A stretch of DNA of 64,000 nucleotides, taken from the NCBI RefSeq assembly GCF_024168045.1, contig NZ_CP100126.1, positions 947,501-1,011,500 on the forward strand, written 5' to 3'. The notes under the pieces are model-generated. The model did no database searches. It was not told the DNA's origin and was given only the letters and a program-made list of their open reading frames with translations. Origin of the DNA: Dorea longicatena (GTDB taxonomy: Bacteria > Bacillota > Clostridia > Lachnospirales > Lachnospiraceae). This document shows, piece by piece, positions 28,976 to 37,370 of the stretch (position 1 is its first letter; each line of letters begins with the position of its first letter). The position numbers and the translations under genes are program-made.

Positions 28976-29752
28976 ATGTCAAGATATATACAAAATTTTT
29001 TGAAATTCAGACCGCTCTTAAGTGAATTGGTTTCAAGAGATATTAAAATTAAATATCGAAGATCGGTTTTGGGTGTGCTGTGGACATTGTTAAATCCATT
29101 GCTTATGATGATTATCTTATCTGTAGTATTTTCAAACTTATTTAAATTTGATGTTGAAAATTTTCCGCTGTATTTATTAAGTGGACAGATTGTATTTAAT
29201 TTTTATAGTGAATCTACATCGAGTGCAATGTCTGCAATTACCGGAAATGCAGCATTGATCAAAAAAGTATATGTACCGAAATACTTATTTGTTATTTCCA
29301 GAGTATTTTCAAGCTTTATTAATCTGATGGCTTCATTTACTGCATTACTTCTGGTTATGATGGCTATGCGTTCGGAATTACACTGGACAGTAATGCTGTC
29401 ACCAATTCCGCTGATGTTATTAGTATTGTTCTCATTAGGAGTTGGTATGATCTTATCAGCAGTCACAGTCAAGTTCAGAGATATTATGCATTTATACTCT
29501 GTATTTCTGACCGCATTGACGTATTTGACACCTGTGATTTATCCGATGTCAATTTTACCGGGATGGTTATATAAGATTGTTATGTTAAATCCATTGACGA
29601 ATATTCTGATGATGTTCAGAGATGTAATGATTAATAACATGGTGTTCAGTATAGGTCAGCTGATAGTTGCAGTTGTGGAAACTGTTGTATTCTTGATTAT
29701 TGGATTTTATGTATTCTATAGAAACCAGGATCAGTTTATTTTAAATATTTAG
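28976..29752 (+). CDS. Polysaccharide/teichoic acid ABC exporter permease (TagG/Wzm type)
   Basis: This 258-residue, six-helix ABC-2 permease starts with a short amphipathic region and the family signature RDIKIKYRRSVLGVLWTLLNPL. Proteins of this type form the membrane channel that exports a finished undecaprenyl-linked polymer. ATG 28976 follows GGAGGAG, whereas the longer frame opens with TTG inside the ribosome site. The ATPase starts 10 bases downstream, with its ribosome site overlapping this stop codon. Substrate: probably a wall polysaccharide made by neighbouring genes; a teichoic acid is possible. Confidence 0.92.
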   Translation: MSRYIQNFLKFRPLLSELVSRDIKIKYRRSVLGVLWTLLNPLLMMIILSVVFSNLFKFDVENFPLYLLSGQIVFNFYSESTSSAMSAITGNAALIKKVYVPKYLFVISRVFSSFINLMASFTALLLVMMAMRSELHWTVMLSPIPLMLLVLFSLGVGMILSAVTVKFRDIMHLYSVFLTALTYLTPVIYPMSILPGWLYKIVMLNPLTNILMMFRDVMINNMVFSIGQLIVAVVETVVFLIIGFYVFYRNQDQFILNI

Positions 29753-29761
29753 GAGTATGAC

Positions 29762-30496
29762 ATGGAGAAAGAATTAATTATTAAAGTAGATCATGTATCT
29801 ATGAAATTTAATCTTGCGTCTGAGAAGTTTGACAGTCTGAAAGAATATATTATAAAGAGTTTAAAAAAGCAAGTGTCATATAATGAATTCTGGGCATTAA
29901 AAGATGTGTCATTTGAAGTATACCGTGGAGAGTCGTTAGGTCTGATCGGTTTGAACGGTAGTGGAAAAAGTACGATGTTAAAGACGATTGCAGGAGTATT
30001 GAAACCAACTAAGGGATCTGTAAGTGTGTTTGGAACGGTTGCACCGTTGATTGAATTAGGAGCAGGATTCGACTTTGATTTAACTGCGCGAGAGAATATT
30101 TTCCTGAATGGAGCTCTGCTGGGATATTCAAGGGAAATGATGAATTCATATTATGATGAAATTGTAGAATTTTCAGAATTACAAAACTTTATGGATGTTC
30201 CGGTTAAGAATTTTTCATCAGGAATGGTATCCAGACTGGCGTTTGCGATTGCGACGATTGGGACACCGGACATTATGATCGTAGATGAAGTTCTTTCAGT
30301 AGGAGATTTTAGATTCCAACAAAAATGTGAAGCAAGAATCAGAAGTATGATGGACAGAGGAACAACGATTCTTTTCGTCTCACACAGTATTGAACAGGTA
30401 GAATCGATATGCAATAAAGTTGTTTGGTTGGATCATGGAGTTTTAAAACGATTTGGAGATGCGGAGCCAATTTGTAGTGAATATAAAAATTCATAA
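29762..30496 (+). CDS. Polysaccharide/teichoic acid ABC exporter ATPase (TagH/Wzt type, no carbohydrate-binding tail)
   Basis: This ATPase has 244 residues: Walker A GLNGSGKS (63-70), the ABC signature FSSGMVSRLA, Walker B IMIVDEVLSVGD and the H-loop SHS. The stop at residue 244 leaves no C-terminal Wzt-type carbohydrate-binding domain. Export is therefore unlikely to depend on recognising a terminal sugar cap. It pairs with the permease directly upstream. The next gene, 12 bases on, encodes a small membrane protein that may be an accessory part of the exporter. Confidence 0.93.
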   Translation: MEKELIIKVDHVSMKFNLASEKFDSLKEYIIKSLKKQVSYNEFWALKDVSFEVYRGESLGLIGLNGSGKSTMLKTIAGVLKPTKGSVSVFGTVAPLIELGAGFDFDLTARENIFLNGALLGYSREMMNSYYDEIVEFSELQNFMDVPVKNFSSGMVSRLAFAIATIGTPDIMIVDEVLSVGDFRFQQKCEARIRSMMDRGTTILFVSHSIEQVESICNKVVWLDHGVLKRFGDAEPICSEYKNS

Positions 30497-30508
30497 AGGA
30501 GACCAATA

Positions 30509-31114
30509 ATGAAGAAAATAATGAAATGGGTTATTGGCATAGCTGTAATTATAATGTTTAGCTTTTTATATGCGCATATTGCCAAAACGCATATTTTGTA
30601 TGATAACAGAATAGATACCAGTAAATATATGGGTACCGGAGTGCTTTCGGGAAAAATTGAACAGAAATTTGTGTCGGAAGAGGACTATCTGGATGGAATA
30701 ACAATCAAATGTTCCATACAAGGAGCACCGGCAGATTCTACAGTAAAGATTTCATTAAAAGATGATGAGACAGGCAAGATTGTAGCAAAAACTGAATTGA
30801 AATTAAAAGACATTAAAAATAGTAAGTTTAATGTTTTTAGATTTGACAGGATTTCAGAGTGTAAAGGAAAGACATATACGCTGTATGTAGAAAATCCTGA
30901 CGGTGATGTAGAGAAAACATTAGGAGTTGGTTTCTCTTACGAACCAAAGACAGAAAAAGGAACTGAACTCTTAATTAACGGTAATAATGTTGATGGTACA
31001 TTGATTGCAAAAACAGTAACGAACCGTTTTGATATGGAGACATTTTGCGTAGTATTACTGTTTGTGTTATATATTGTATTTTTTGTTAAATTCTTATATA
31101 GATTGTTTAAATAG
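30509..31114 (+). CDS. Membrane protein with beta-rich extracytoplasmic domain, function unknown
   Basis: The 201 residues have one membrane helix at each end (about 7-25 and 176-197). Between them is an about 145-residue beta-rich, lysine-rich outside domain with a possible jelly-roll pattern (GTGVLSGKIEQKFVSEEDYL). No enzyme motif is seen. It is co-transcribed with the ABC exporter (12-base gap) and ends at a strong terminator. A sugar-binding or export-accessory role is possible but rests on context only. Confidence 0.8.
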   Translation: MKKIMKWVIGIAVIIMFSFLYAHIAKTHILYDNRIDTSKYMGTGVLSGKIEQKFVSEEDYLDGITIKCSIQGAPADSTVKISLKDDETGKIVAKTELKLKDIKNSKFNVFRFDRISECKGKTYTLYVENPDGDVEKTLGVGFSYEPKTEKGTELLINGNNVDGTLIAKTVTNRFDMETFCVVLLFVLYIVFFVKFLYRLFK

Positions 31115-31126
31115 TTAAGATGCATA

Positions 31127-31164
31127 TTCCTGACTTTTCATTGTGAAAAGTCAGGAATTATTTT
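31127..31164 (+). terminator. Rho-independent terminator of the ABC exporter operon
   Basis: A perfect 14-base stem (31127-31140 with 31144-31157) with a 3-base loop is followed by TTATTTTAT. Confidence 0.8.
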
Positions 31165-31169
31165 ATAAT
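31141..31169 (+). promoter_or_regulatory. Promoter overlapping the exporter terminator
   Basis: TTGTGA (31141-31146) begins in the hairpin loop. A 17-base spacer leads to TATAAT (31164-31169) at the end of the U-tract. It would drive the GerMN lipoprotein gene. Confidence 0.6.
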
Positions 31170-31218
31170 AGAAATATATAAGTCCGATAAATGGAAAAAC
31201 ATGGGGAGGTGTGGAAAC

Positions 31219-31854
31219 ATGAAGAAAAGAATATTTATAATTACGATATTAAGTATAGCAATGTTAACTGCATGTAATGAAAGCGGAAAAACAAATGACA
31301 TTTCGAAAAATGGACAAGATAAAAAGCAGGCAGAAAAATTAGAAATCAATACGAAGAAGGATTCTGACAAAGAAGAAGAAGCAAAAGAAGCAAAAGAAGA
31401 AAAAGAAACGCAGGATAATGATACAACAAGTGAAAGTGACGAAAATAAAGAATCAAAATCAGAAACGGAAACAAAAAAAGATGTTACAATCAGTGTGTTT
31501 TACAGTAATGATGATGCAACTGCTTTTACTGCGGATATGGTAAAAATAAAAGAACTTACACCGAAAAATGTATTGAATGCTTTAGCGGATAAAGGAGTAA
31601 TAGATAAAGATATAAAGATTAATAAATTTGAAGTATCGGAAATTGACGGAATGCAGAGTATAAACATTGATTTTGATCAAAAATTTAAAGAGTATATTAT
31701 GTCGTGTGGTTCTACGCAAGAGTATTATGTTGTTGGTGGAATCTGCAATACTTTTATAAAAGCATATCGGGCGGATAGAATAAAAATAACTGTTGATGGA
31801 AATTGTTTAGAGACGGGGCATAATGATTATCCGGATTATATGTTTGAATTTTAA
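31219..31854 (+). CDS. GerMN-domain lipoprotein
   Basis: From ATG 31219 (after GGGGAGG) this is a 211-residue lipoprotein. The signal peptide ends in the lipobox LTAC, so it is anchored to the outer face of the membrane. A long Lys/Glu/Asp linker (about 25-90) leads to a C-terminal GerMN domain (about 93-211) with INIDFDQKFKEYI, a GGICNTFIKAY helix and IKITVDGNCLET. GerMN domains occur in spore germination and wall proteins. The precise role is not known. It is flanked by the exporter operon and a GT2 gene. Confidence 0.82.
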   Translation: MKKRIFIITILSIAMLTACNESGKTNDISKNGQDKKQAEKLEINTKKDSDKEEEAKEAKEEKETQDNDTTSESDENKESKSETETKKDVTISVFYSNDDATAFTADMVKIKELTPKNVLNALADKGVIDKDIKINKFEVSEIDGMQSINIDFDQKFKEYIMSCGSTQEYYVVGGICNTFIKAYRADRIKITVDGNCLETGHNDYPDYMFEF

Positions 31855-31938
31855 AAAGATATTTAATAATATTATAAAATCAAAGAATAAAGATTGAAAT
31901 ATAATATATATGTGTTGACGGAGAGGAATTGGACAATA

Positions 31939-33147
31939 ATGAAAAAAGATCTTGTAAGTGTATTGATGGTTAATTATAATCATGCGGACACAATTGAAAA
32001 ATCGATAAGAAGTGTGTTGGAGCAAACATATTCGAAACTTCAATTGATTATTGTCGATGATGGATCGACTGATAATTCAGTTGAAATTATAAATAGTATA
32101 GAAGATCCGAGAATTGAGTTGTATGAAGAAAAAGAAAATAAGCAAATATGTGCAGTGACTAATATTGGAATGAAAAAAGTGCGCGGAGAATATTTTGCAC
32201 GAATTGATAGTGATGATTTATGGGAAAAAAACAAGTTAGAGATTCAAGTGGAATATTTGAAAAATCATTCAGAACAAAAAATCTGTTTTACGCATGCAGC
32301 AATTATTAATGAGAAGGATCAAATAATTGACTCGGAGTTGGAAAAATTATATGCAGTAAATTATGAAAGTCAAGAGGAATGGTTGGAAACATTTTTCTTT
32401 ATTGGGAATTGTTTACCAATGACATCAGTACTTATGACAACAAAACTTATGGTAGAAATAGGAGAATTTAATATTGCATATAGACAATTACATGACTTTG
32501 ATTATTGGGTTAGGGTTGCAAAAAAATGTCCGATGGCCGTGATAAGTAAAAAATTAGTTAGAATGAGAAGATATGATAATGAAATAAATAATAGTAATAC
32601 TTCGGAAGAGAATATGACTAGAACATATAATGAATATGTGGATATCAGAAGACATTTTTTTGATGAAATGTCGGATGTAGTGTTGAAAAAAACATTTGGA
32701 AAATATTTTAAAAATAATAATGCTGAATCAAGAGAAGAATTGGAATGTGAAAAAGCATTTTTATTGTGTAGTCCTGTAGGACAGGGAAGAACTATATCAA
32801 ATGTTGGTATAGAATATTTGATAAACTTACTTCAAGATAAAATAACGGCAGATATTTTGGAAAGTAAATATGAATTAAATATAAAAAAGTTTTATGAATT
32901 AACAGGAGAACATCTTTATAATGATTGGAAAGTACAAGAAATAATTCAAAACATAAAGAAAAAGGAAGAAGTATTTGAAAATGAAATACGAAGAAATGAA
33001 CAGCAAAAACTTATGTTAAAAAAAGACATAGCAGACAGAGATAATAAAATAAAAGAGTTGGAAGCAATCATAGAAGATTATGAAAATTCAACTTCATGGA
33101 AGCTGACAAAACCGTTAAGAAAAATTGGAACAATTGTAAAGAAGTAG
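31939..33147 (+). CDS. GT2 glycosyltransferase with C-terminal coiled coil
   Basis: This is a 402-residue cytoplasmic GT2 enzyme from ATG 31939 (GAGAGGAA upstream). The GT-A domain opens VSVLMVNYNHADTIE and has the metal-binding motif RIDSDD near residue 90. A DFDYWVRVAKK segment follows. The last about 90 residues form a charged coiled coil and end ENSTSWKLTKPLRKIG, a tail seen on many surface-polymer glycosyltransferases. Its composition is very AT-rich, unlike the next gene. The sugar transferred cannot be deduced. Confidence 0.88.
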   Translation: MKKDLVSVLMVNYNHADTIEKSIRSVLEQTYSKLQLIIVDDGSTDNSVEIINSIEDPRIELYEEKENKQICAVTNIGMKKVRGEYFARIDSDDLWEKNKLEIQVEYLKNHSEQKICFTHAAIINEKDQIIDSELEKLYAVNYESQEEWLETFFFIGNCLPMTSVLMTTKLMVEIGEFNIAYRQLHDFDYWVRVAKKCPMAVISKKLVRMRRYDNEINNSNTSEENMTRTYNEYVDIRRHFFDEMSDVVLKKTFGKYFKNNNAESREELECEKAFLLCSPVGQGRTISNVGIEYLINLLQDKITADILESKYELNIKKFYELTGEHLYNDWKVQEIIQNIKKKEEVFENEIRRNEQQKLMLKKDIADRDNKIKELEAIIEDYENSTSWKLTKPLRKIGTIVKK

Positions 33148-33160
33148 GAAGGAAAGTAAG

Positions 33161-34345
33161 TTGAAAAAACCAGGCTACTATTCATCCGGTGAATTTGCCC
33201 GCATGGCCCACGTGACCCTGCGGACAATTCGCTATTACGACAAACAGAATATATTAAAACCATCTTACGTCACAGAAGCTGGCGCAAGATTCTACACAGA
33301 TGAAGACTTCGCCAGACTACAGCAGATATTACTTTTGAAATATCTGGGATTTTCGCTGGACGATATCCGTGATATGACGATCGATGATGCAGACTATCAC
33401 TTCATGCTCAACTCTCTTAACATTCAGTTAAAATTAGTCCGTGACCGCATCGAACAGATGCAGCTGGTGGAGCAGGCAATTCAGGATACGTCGGATCTGA
33501 TTAAGAAAGAACATTCCATTGACTGGAGCCAGATGTTGAATCTGATCCATCTGACCGGTATGGAGAAAAGTATGAAGAACCAGTATCAGGATGCATCGAA
33601 CATTTCCGCAAGAATTAACCTACACAGTCTGTATTCACAGAATACGAAAGGATGGTTTCCATGGATTTTCGAACAACTGGAATTAAAGCCGGGAATGAAG
33701 GTTCTGGAGCTGGGATGTGGAGATGGTACACTCTGGAACGTGGACAGGGATAAGATTCCGGAACAGACGGAGATCGTAGTATCAGATATATCGGATGGAA
33801 TGTTAAGAGATGCAAGGCGTACGATCGGTGCAGACGACAGCAGGTTCAGATTCCGTGTATTTGATGCGGGAAGAATCCCATATGATAAGGATGCATTTGA
33901 TCTTGTAATTGCCAATCATGTGTTGTTTTATTGCGAAGATATCCCGAAAGTTTGTAAAGAAGTAAAACGTGTATTGAAGCTGGGAGGAAGATTTGTCTGC
34001 AGTACATATGGCAATGATCATATGAGAGAAGTGAGTGAACTGGTACAGAAGTTCGATGACCGAATCGTACTGGCAGCAAAGAATCTGTACGAGCGTTTTG
34101 GAAAAGAGAACGGAGAAGAGATTCTTCAGAAGGATTTTGAAAAGATAGAGTGGAGGCGGTATGAGGATTCGCTTATCGTGCCGGAACCGGAGCCATTGAT
34201 TTCTTATATCTTGTCGTGCCATGGAAATCAGGGACAGTATATTCTGGATCATTACAAGGAGTTCCAGTCTTATGTGCGGAAGAAGACGGAAGGCGGATTT
34301 CATATTACGAAAGATGCTGGGATTTTTGTTGGGTATAATGATTGA
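33161..34345 (+). CDS. MerR-type DNA-binding domain fused to SAM-dependent methyltransferase
   Basis: The 394 residues begin with a MerR winged-helix domain (YSSGEFARMAHVTLRTIRYY, 8-27), then a dimerising helix (about 80-125). A class I methyltransferase domain (about 150-330) follows, with the SAM loop GMKVLELGCGDGTLW and later IVANHVLFYCED-like motif IV. The start is TTG 33161 after GGAAGGAAAG. Such fusions may be regulators that sense or modify a small molecule. GC content is visibly higher than in both neighbours, a sign of separate origin. No obvious target gene is adjacent. Confidence 0.9.
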   Translation: MKKPGYYSSGEFARMAHVTLRTIRYYDKQNILKPSYVTEAGARFYTDEDFARLQQILLLKYLGFSLDDIRDMTIDDADYHFMLNSLNIQLKLVRDRIEQMQLVEQAIQDTSDLIKKEHSIDWSQMLNLIHLTGMEKSMKNQYQDASNISARINLHSLYSQNTKGWFPWIFEQLELKPGMKVLELGCGDGTLWNVDRDKIPEQTEIVVSDISDGMLRDARRTIGADDSRFRFRVFDAGRIPYDKDAFDLVIANHVLFYCEDIPKVCKEVKRVLKLGGRFVCSTYGNDHMREVSELVQKFDDRIVLAAKNLYERFGKENGEEILQKDFEKIEWRRYEDSLIVPEPEPLISYILSCHGNQGQYILDHYKEFQSYVRKKTEGGFHITKDAGIFVGYND

Positions 34346-34370
34346 GAATAATAAAAATGTTGTGTATAAT
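34342..34370 (+). promoter_or_regulatory. Promoter upstream of the decayed AAA/PDDEXK gene
   Basis: TTGAGA (34342-34347), a 17-base spacer and TATAAT (34365-34370) give a near-consensus promoter. It overlaps the last codons of the MerR-fusion gene and lies 65 bases before the pseudogene start. Confidence 0.55.
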
Positions 34371-34434
34371 AAAATAAATGTATGCATTAATAAATGCGCT
34401 TTTTGAAATGTGGCAAGAAAGTGAGCATGAATAA

Positions 34435-35823
34435 ATGAATAACAGGAAAAAATTGCCGGTAGGTGTGAAGAACTTTGAAAAACTAATCAAAGAAAATTTT
34501 TATTATGTAGACAAGACGACAATCATTGTGGCACTTCTTAAAAGCTGGGCAAAGGTAAATGTTTTCACCCGCCCAAGACGCTTCGGAAAAAGCCTGAATA
34601 TGAACATGCTCCAACCCTTTTTTGAAATCGGAAGAGACAAATCCGTCTTTGAAGGATTAAAGATTTCTGAAGAAAAAGAATTATGCGATAAATATATGGG
34701 AAAGTTTCCAGTGATTTCTATAAGCTTAAAAGGAATCGAAGGACAGAACTTTCAGACAGCCAGAGAAGCAATGCAGTATGTGATTGGGAGTGAAATCAGA
34801 AGATTCTCTTTTCTGACCGAAAGTGAGAAACTGGATGCCGGTGAAAGAAAAATGTATGACAGTATGGTACGCATAGACAAGGGGCGTTTCCTGGCAGAAG
34901 AAGAAAATGTTGCCGGTGAGTTTGCTTGTATTGTCTGAACTGCTTGCAAAGCATTACGGTAAAGAAGTGATCATTTTGATTGATGAATACGATGTGCCAT
35001 TGGATAAAGCTTTCCAGTATGGTTATTATGATGAGATGGTAATGTTGATCCGTGGATTATTTGGTAATGCATTAAAGACGAATTCGAACTTGTTCTTTGC
35101 GGTGCTGATAGGCTGTCTTCGTGTTTCAAAAGAGAGTATATTTACGGGACTCAATAATTTTAATATTTATTCAATTACCAATGTAGAATTTGATGAATAT
35201 TTCGGATTTACAGATACGGAAGTAAAAGAAATGTTGTCATACTATGGAATTAAGGAATGCTAGGATACCGTGAAAGAATGGTATGACGGATACCAGTTCG
35301 GTGAAACGGATGTATACTGTCCGTGGGATGTGATCAATTATTGCAAGAATCGTTGTGCGGATATCAATGCACTGCCGGAAGACTACTGGTCGAATACCAG
35401 TGGAAACGCTATGGTACGGTGTTTTATTGATAAGGCGGATTACTGGACGAAAAATGAGATTGAGCAGCTGATCGCCGGAGAATTGATTATAAAGGAGATT
35501 CGTCAGGATCTGACTTATAATGAATTAGATAGTTCAATAGAAAATCTGTGGAGCGTTCTTTTTACAACCGGGTATCTGAACTTGGATACAGTGATATCCT
35601 GATTGAGATCCCGAAAGACCGCACAGGTGTGGCTGTCGAGATGAAGTATGCGGAAGATGGTGATCTGGAGCGGGCATGCACAGAAGCATTGCAGCAGATT
35701 GAAGAAAAGGATTATATGGCAAGACTGAAGCAGGACGGTATGCGGCAGTTTATAAAATACGGAATTGCATGTTATAAGAAGGATTGTAAAGTTATGATTG
35801 GAGATGATTCTGATAATACTTAA
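34435..35823 (+). pseudogene. Decayed AAA-ATPase-like / PD-(D/E)XK nuclease gene (DUF1703 type)
   Basis: Four fragments in order match one family. The first (34435-34938) has KLPVGVKNFEKLIKENFYYVDKT and Walker A-like RPRRFGKSLNMN. The second (from about 34907) has VIILIDEYDVPLDKA in another frame. After an in-frame TAG (35261-35263) comes WYDGYQFGETDVYCPWDVI. A final shifted piece (about 35590-35823) has the nuclease core EIPKDRTGVAVEMKYAEDGDL. At least two frameshifts, one stop codon and an apparent deletion near 35600 make it non-functional. These genes are abundant and repetitive in gut Firmicutes and Bacteroidetes. Confidence 0.85.
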
Positions 35824-35980
35824 GAGCGGTTTCCATGCAGGCTGCAGGAGATGATTCCCATCCACCGATAATCTGAACCCATTGGGTCGTATATGTTATT
35901 AAACTCCAGTAATATGGACGGATGGGATTGTCATGTATATGTTTTGTGAGGGATATTTTGATTGCGTATTCAGATTCCAT
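35792..35980 (-). CDS. Possible small protein, 62 residues, divergent from the DUF262 operon
   Basis: The minus-strand frame encodes a Trp/Tyr-rich protein (RPYYWSLITYTTQWVQIIGGWESSP). It has AAAGGA about 10 bases upstream of its ATG at 35980. Its 3' end overlaps the end of the pseudogene by about 30 bases. It starts exactly where the promoter of the DUF262 operon begins, so the two would be divergently transcribed. It has no recognised family and could be a small remnant of mobile DNA. Confidence 0.4.
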   Translation of the reverse strand: MESEYAIKISLTKHIHDNPIRPYYWSLITYTTQWVQIIGGWESSPAACMETALKYYQNHLQS

Positions 35981-36009
35981 TTTACAATAATCCTTTGAGG
36001 AAGTATAAT
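35981..36009 (+). promoter_or_regulatory. Near-consensus promoter of the DUF262-ATPase operon
   Basis: TTTACA (35981-35986), a 17-base spacer and TATAAT (36004-36009) lie about 60 bases before the DUF262 start. Confidence 0.65.
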
Positions 36010-36068
36010 AATTAAAGGTTAAGCTATTAGTTGTTGAATATTATATGCACGGAAACGGGAGAGTATAC

Positions 36069-37370
36069 ATGTTTAGCGAAAAAGAAAAAAAGGACTTAGA
36101 TTTGTTGGTGGAAATTGGTGAAAAACAGTCAGGAAAGATAAGTTCTATGCTTGTGAGCAATTACTGGGTAGAATTATCATCTGAAAAGCAGACAGAGGAG
36201 ATGTACAATCGGATAAAAGCTTATCTAAGTAAGATGAATATAGAAGTTATCGATGATGTTCAGGAACAGGATGCAGAAGTTGAAAATGATGAACAGACAA
36301 TACCGATGATCCGTCCGTTTGATCCAAGTAAGATTGATATCGATATGAAGACAATGGAATTATCAAGTTTGATTAAGCGCTTACAATATAAAGAGATTGA
36401 TATGAATACGGATTTTCAGAGAAAGGGTGGATTGTGGACGGACATTCAAAAAAGTCAGTTAATAGAGTCTTTGTTTTTAAGAATACCTATTCCGGCTTTT
36501 TATTTTGATGGTGGAATTGTTGATTCGTGGCTGATTATAGATGGACTTCAAAGACTTACGGCATTGAAAGAGTTTGTGATTGATAAGACGCTGAAGCTTA
36601 CTGGACTGGAATTCTTCAGTGACTTGAATGGATTGACATTTTCAGAACTTCCGAGAGCGTTTGTAAGACGTATTGAAGAGACGAATATTGTCGCTTATAT
36701 TGTAAAAAGTGGAACTCCGGTAAATGTGAAATATAATATATTTAAAAGAATTAATACAGGCGGACTGGAATTAAAACCACAGGAAATAAGGCATGCATTA
36801 TATCAGGGGAATGCAACAAAGATATGTAAAAAATTTGCAAAGATACAGGAATTTTTATCTGCAACCACCTTTAGCATAAAAGAAGACCGGATGATGGATC
36901 AGGAATTTGTTCTTAGATTTATAGCGGTTTGTTATTATGGAATTGAAAAATATGAAGGAGTACCGGATAATTATCTGAATGGAGCAATGGAATTTCTGAA
37001 TTCCAAAGAATGTGTGGATGAAGAACTGATGGAGCAGCAGTTCATACGTGTGATGAGATATTCCAGAATTATCATGGGAAAATATGCATTTCGAAAATTA
37101 GGGGAGAATGGAATGCGCCGCCCGATTAATAAAGCAATTTATGAAGCATGGTGCAGAAGTATGTTTGTGTTAAATGATTCGGAATTAAAAAAATTAGCAG
37201 AAGAAAAGAAAGAAGTATATAAAAGATTTATGAAACTTTGTAATGATGAGGTGTTTTTGCAGATTATTAAAGCAAGTGATAAAAAATCCTTTTTATTTCG
37301 GTTTACAAGAATTGAGAATTTATTGAGAGGAGTCTTAGATGATACAAAGAATAGAAGCATCGAATTTTAA
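36069..37370 (+). CDS. DUF262 (GmrSD/ParB-fold) domain protein
   Basis: The 433 residues from ATG 36069 follow GGGAGAG; ATG 36045 is an upstream alternative. The DUF262 core has DFQRKGGLWTDIQKSQLIESL and the DGLQR motif (158-162), a variant of the family DGQQR motif. INTGGLELKPQEIRHALY comes next. DUF262 proteins have a ParB-like nuclease/NTPase fold and are common in phage-defence and restriction systems such as GmrSD. The C-terminal half is helical with no HNH motif. It overlaps the ATPase gene by 32 bases, so the proteins are probably made together. Confidence 0.88.
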   Translation: MFSEKEKKDLDLLVEIGEKQSGKISSMLVSNYWVELSSEKQTEEMYNRIKAYLSKMNIEVIDDVQEQDAEVENDEQTIPMIRPFDPSKIDIDMKTMELSSLIKRLQYKEIDMNTDFQRKGGLWTDIQKSQLIESLFLRIPIPAFYFDGGIVDSWLIIDGLQRLTALKEFVIDKTLKLTGLEFFSDLNGLTFSELPRAFVRRIEETNIVAYIVKSGTPVNVKYNIFKRINTGGLELKPQEIRHALYQGNATKICKKFAKIQEFLSATTFSIKEDRMMDQEFVLRFIAVCYYGIEKYEGVPDNYLNGAMEFLNSKECVDEELMEQQFIRVMRYSRIIMGKYAFRKLGENGMRRPINKAIYEAWCRSMFVLNDSELKKLAEEKKEVYKRFMKLCNDEVFLQIIKASDKKSFLFRFTRIENLLRGVLDDTKNRSIEF

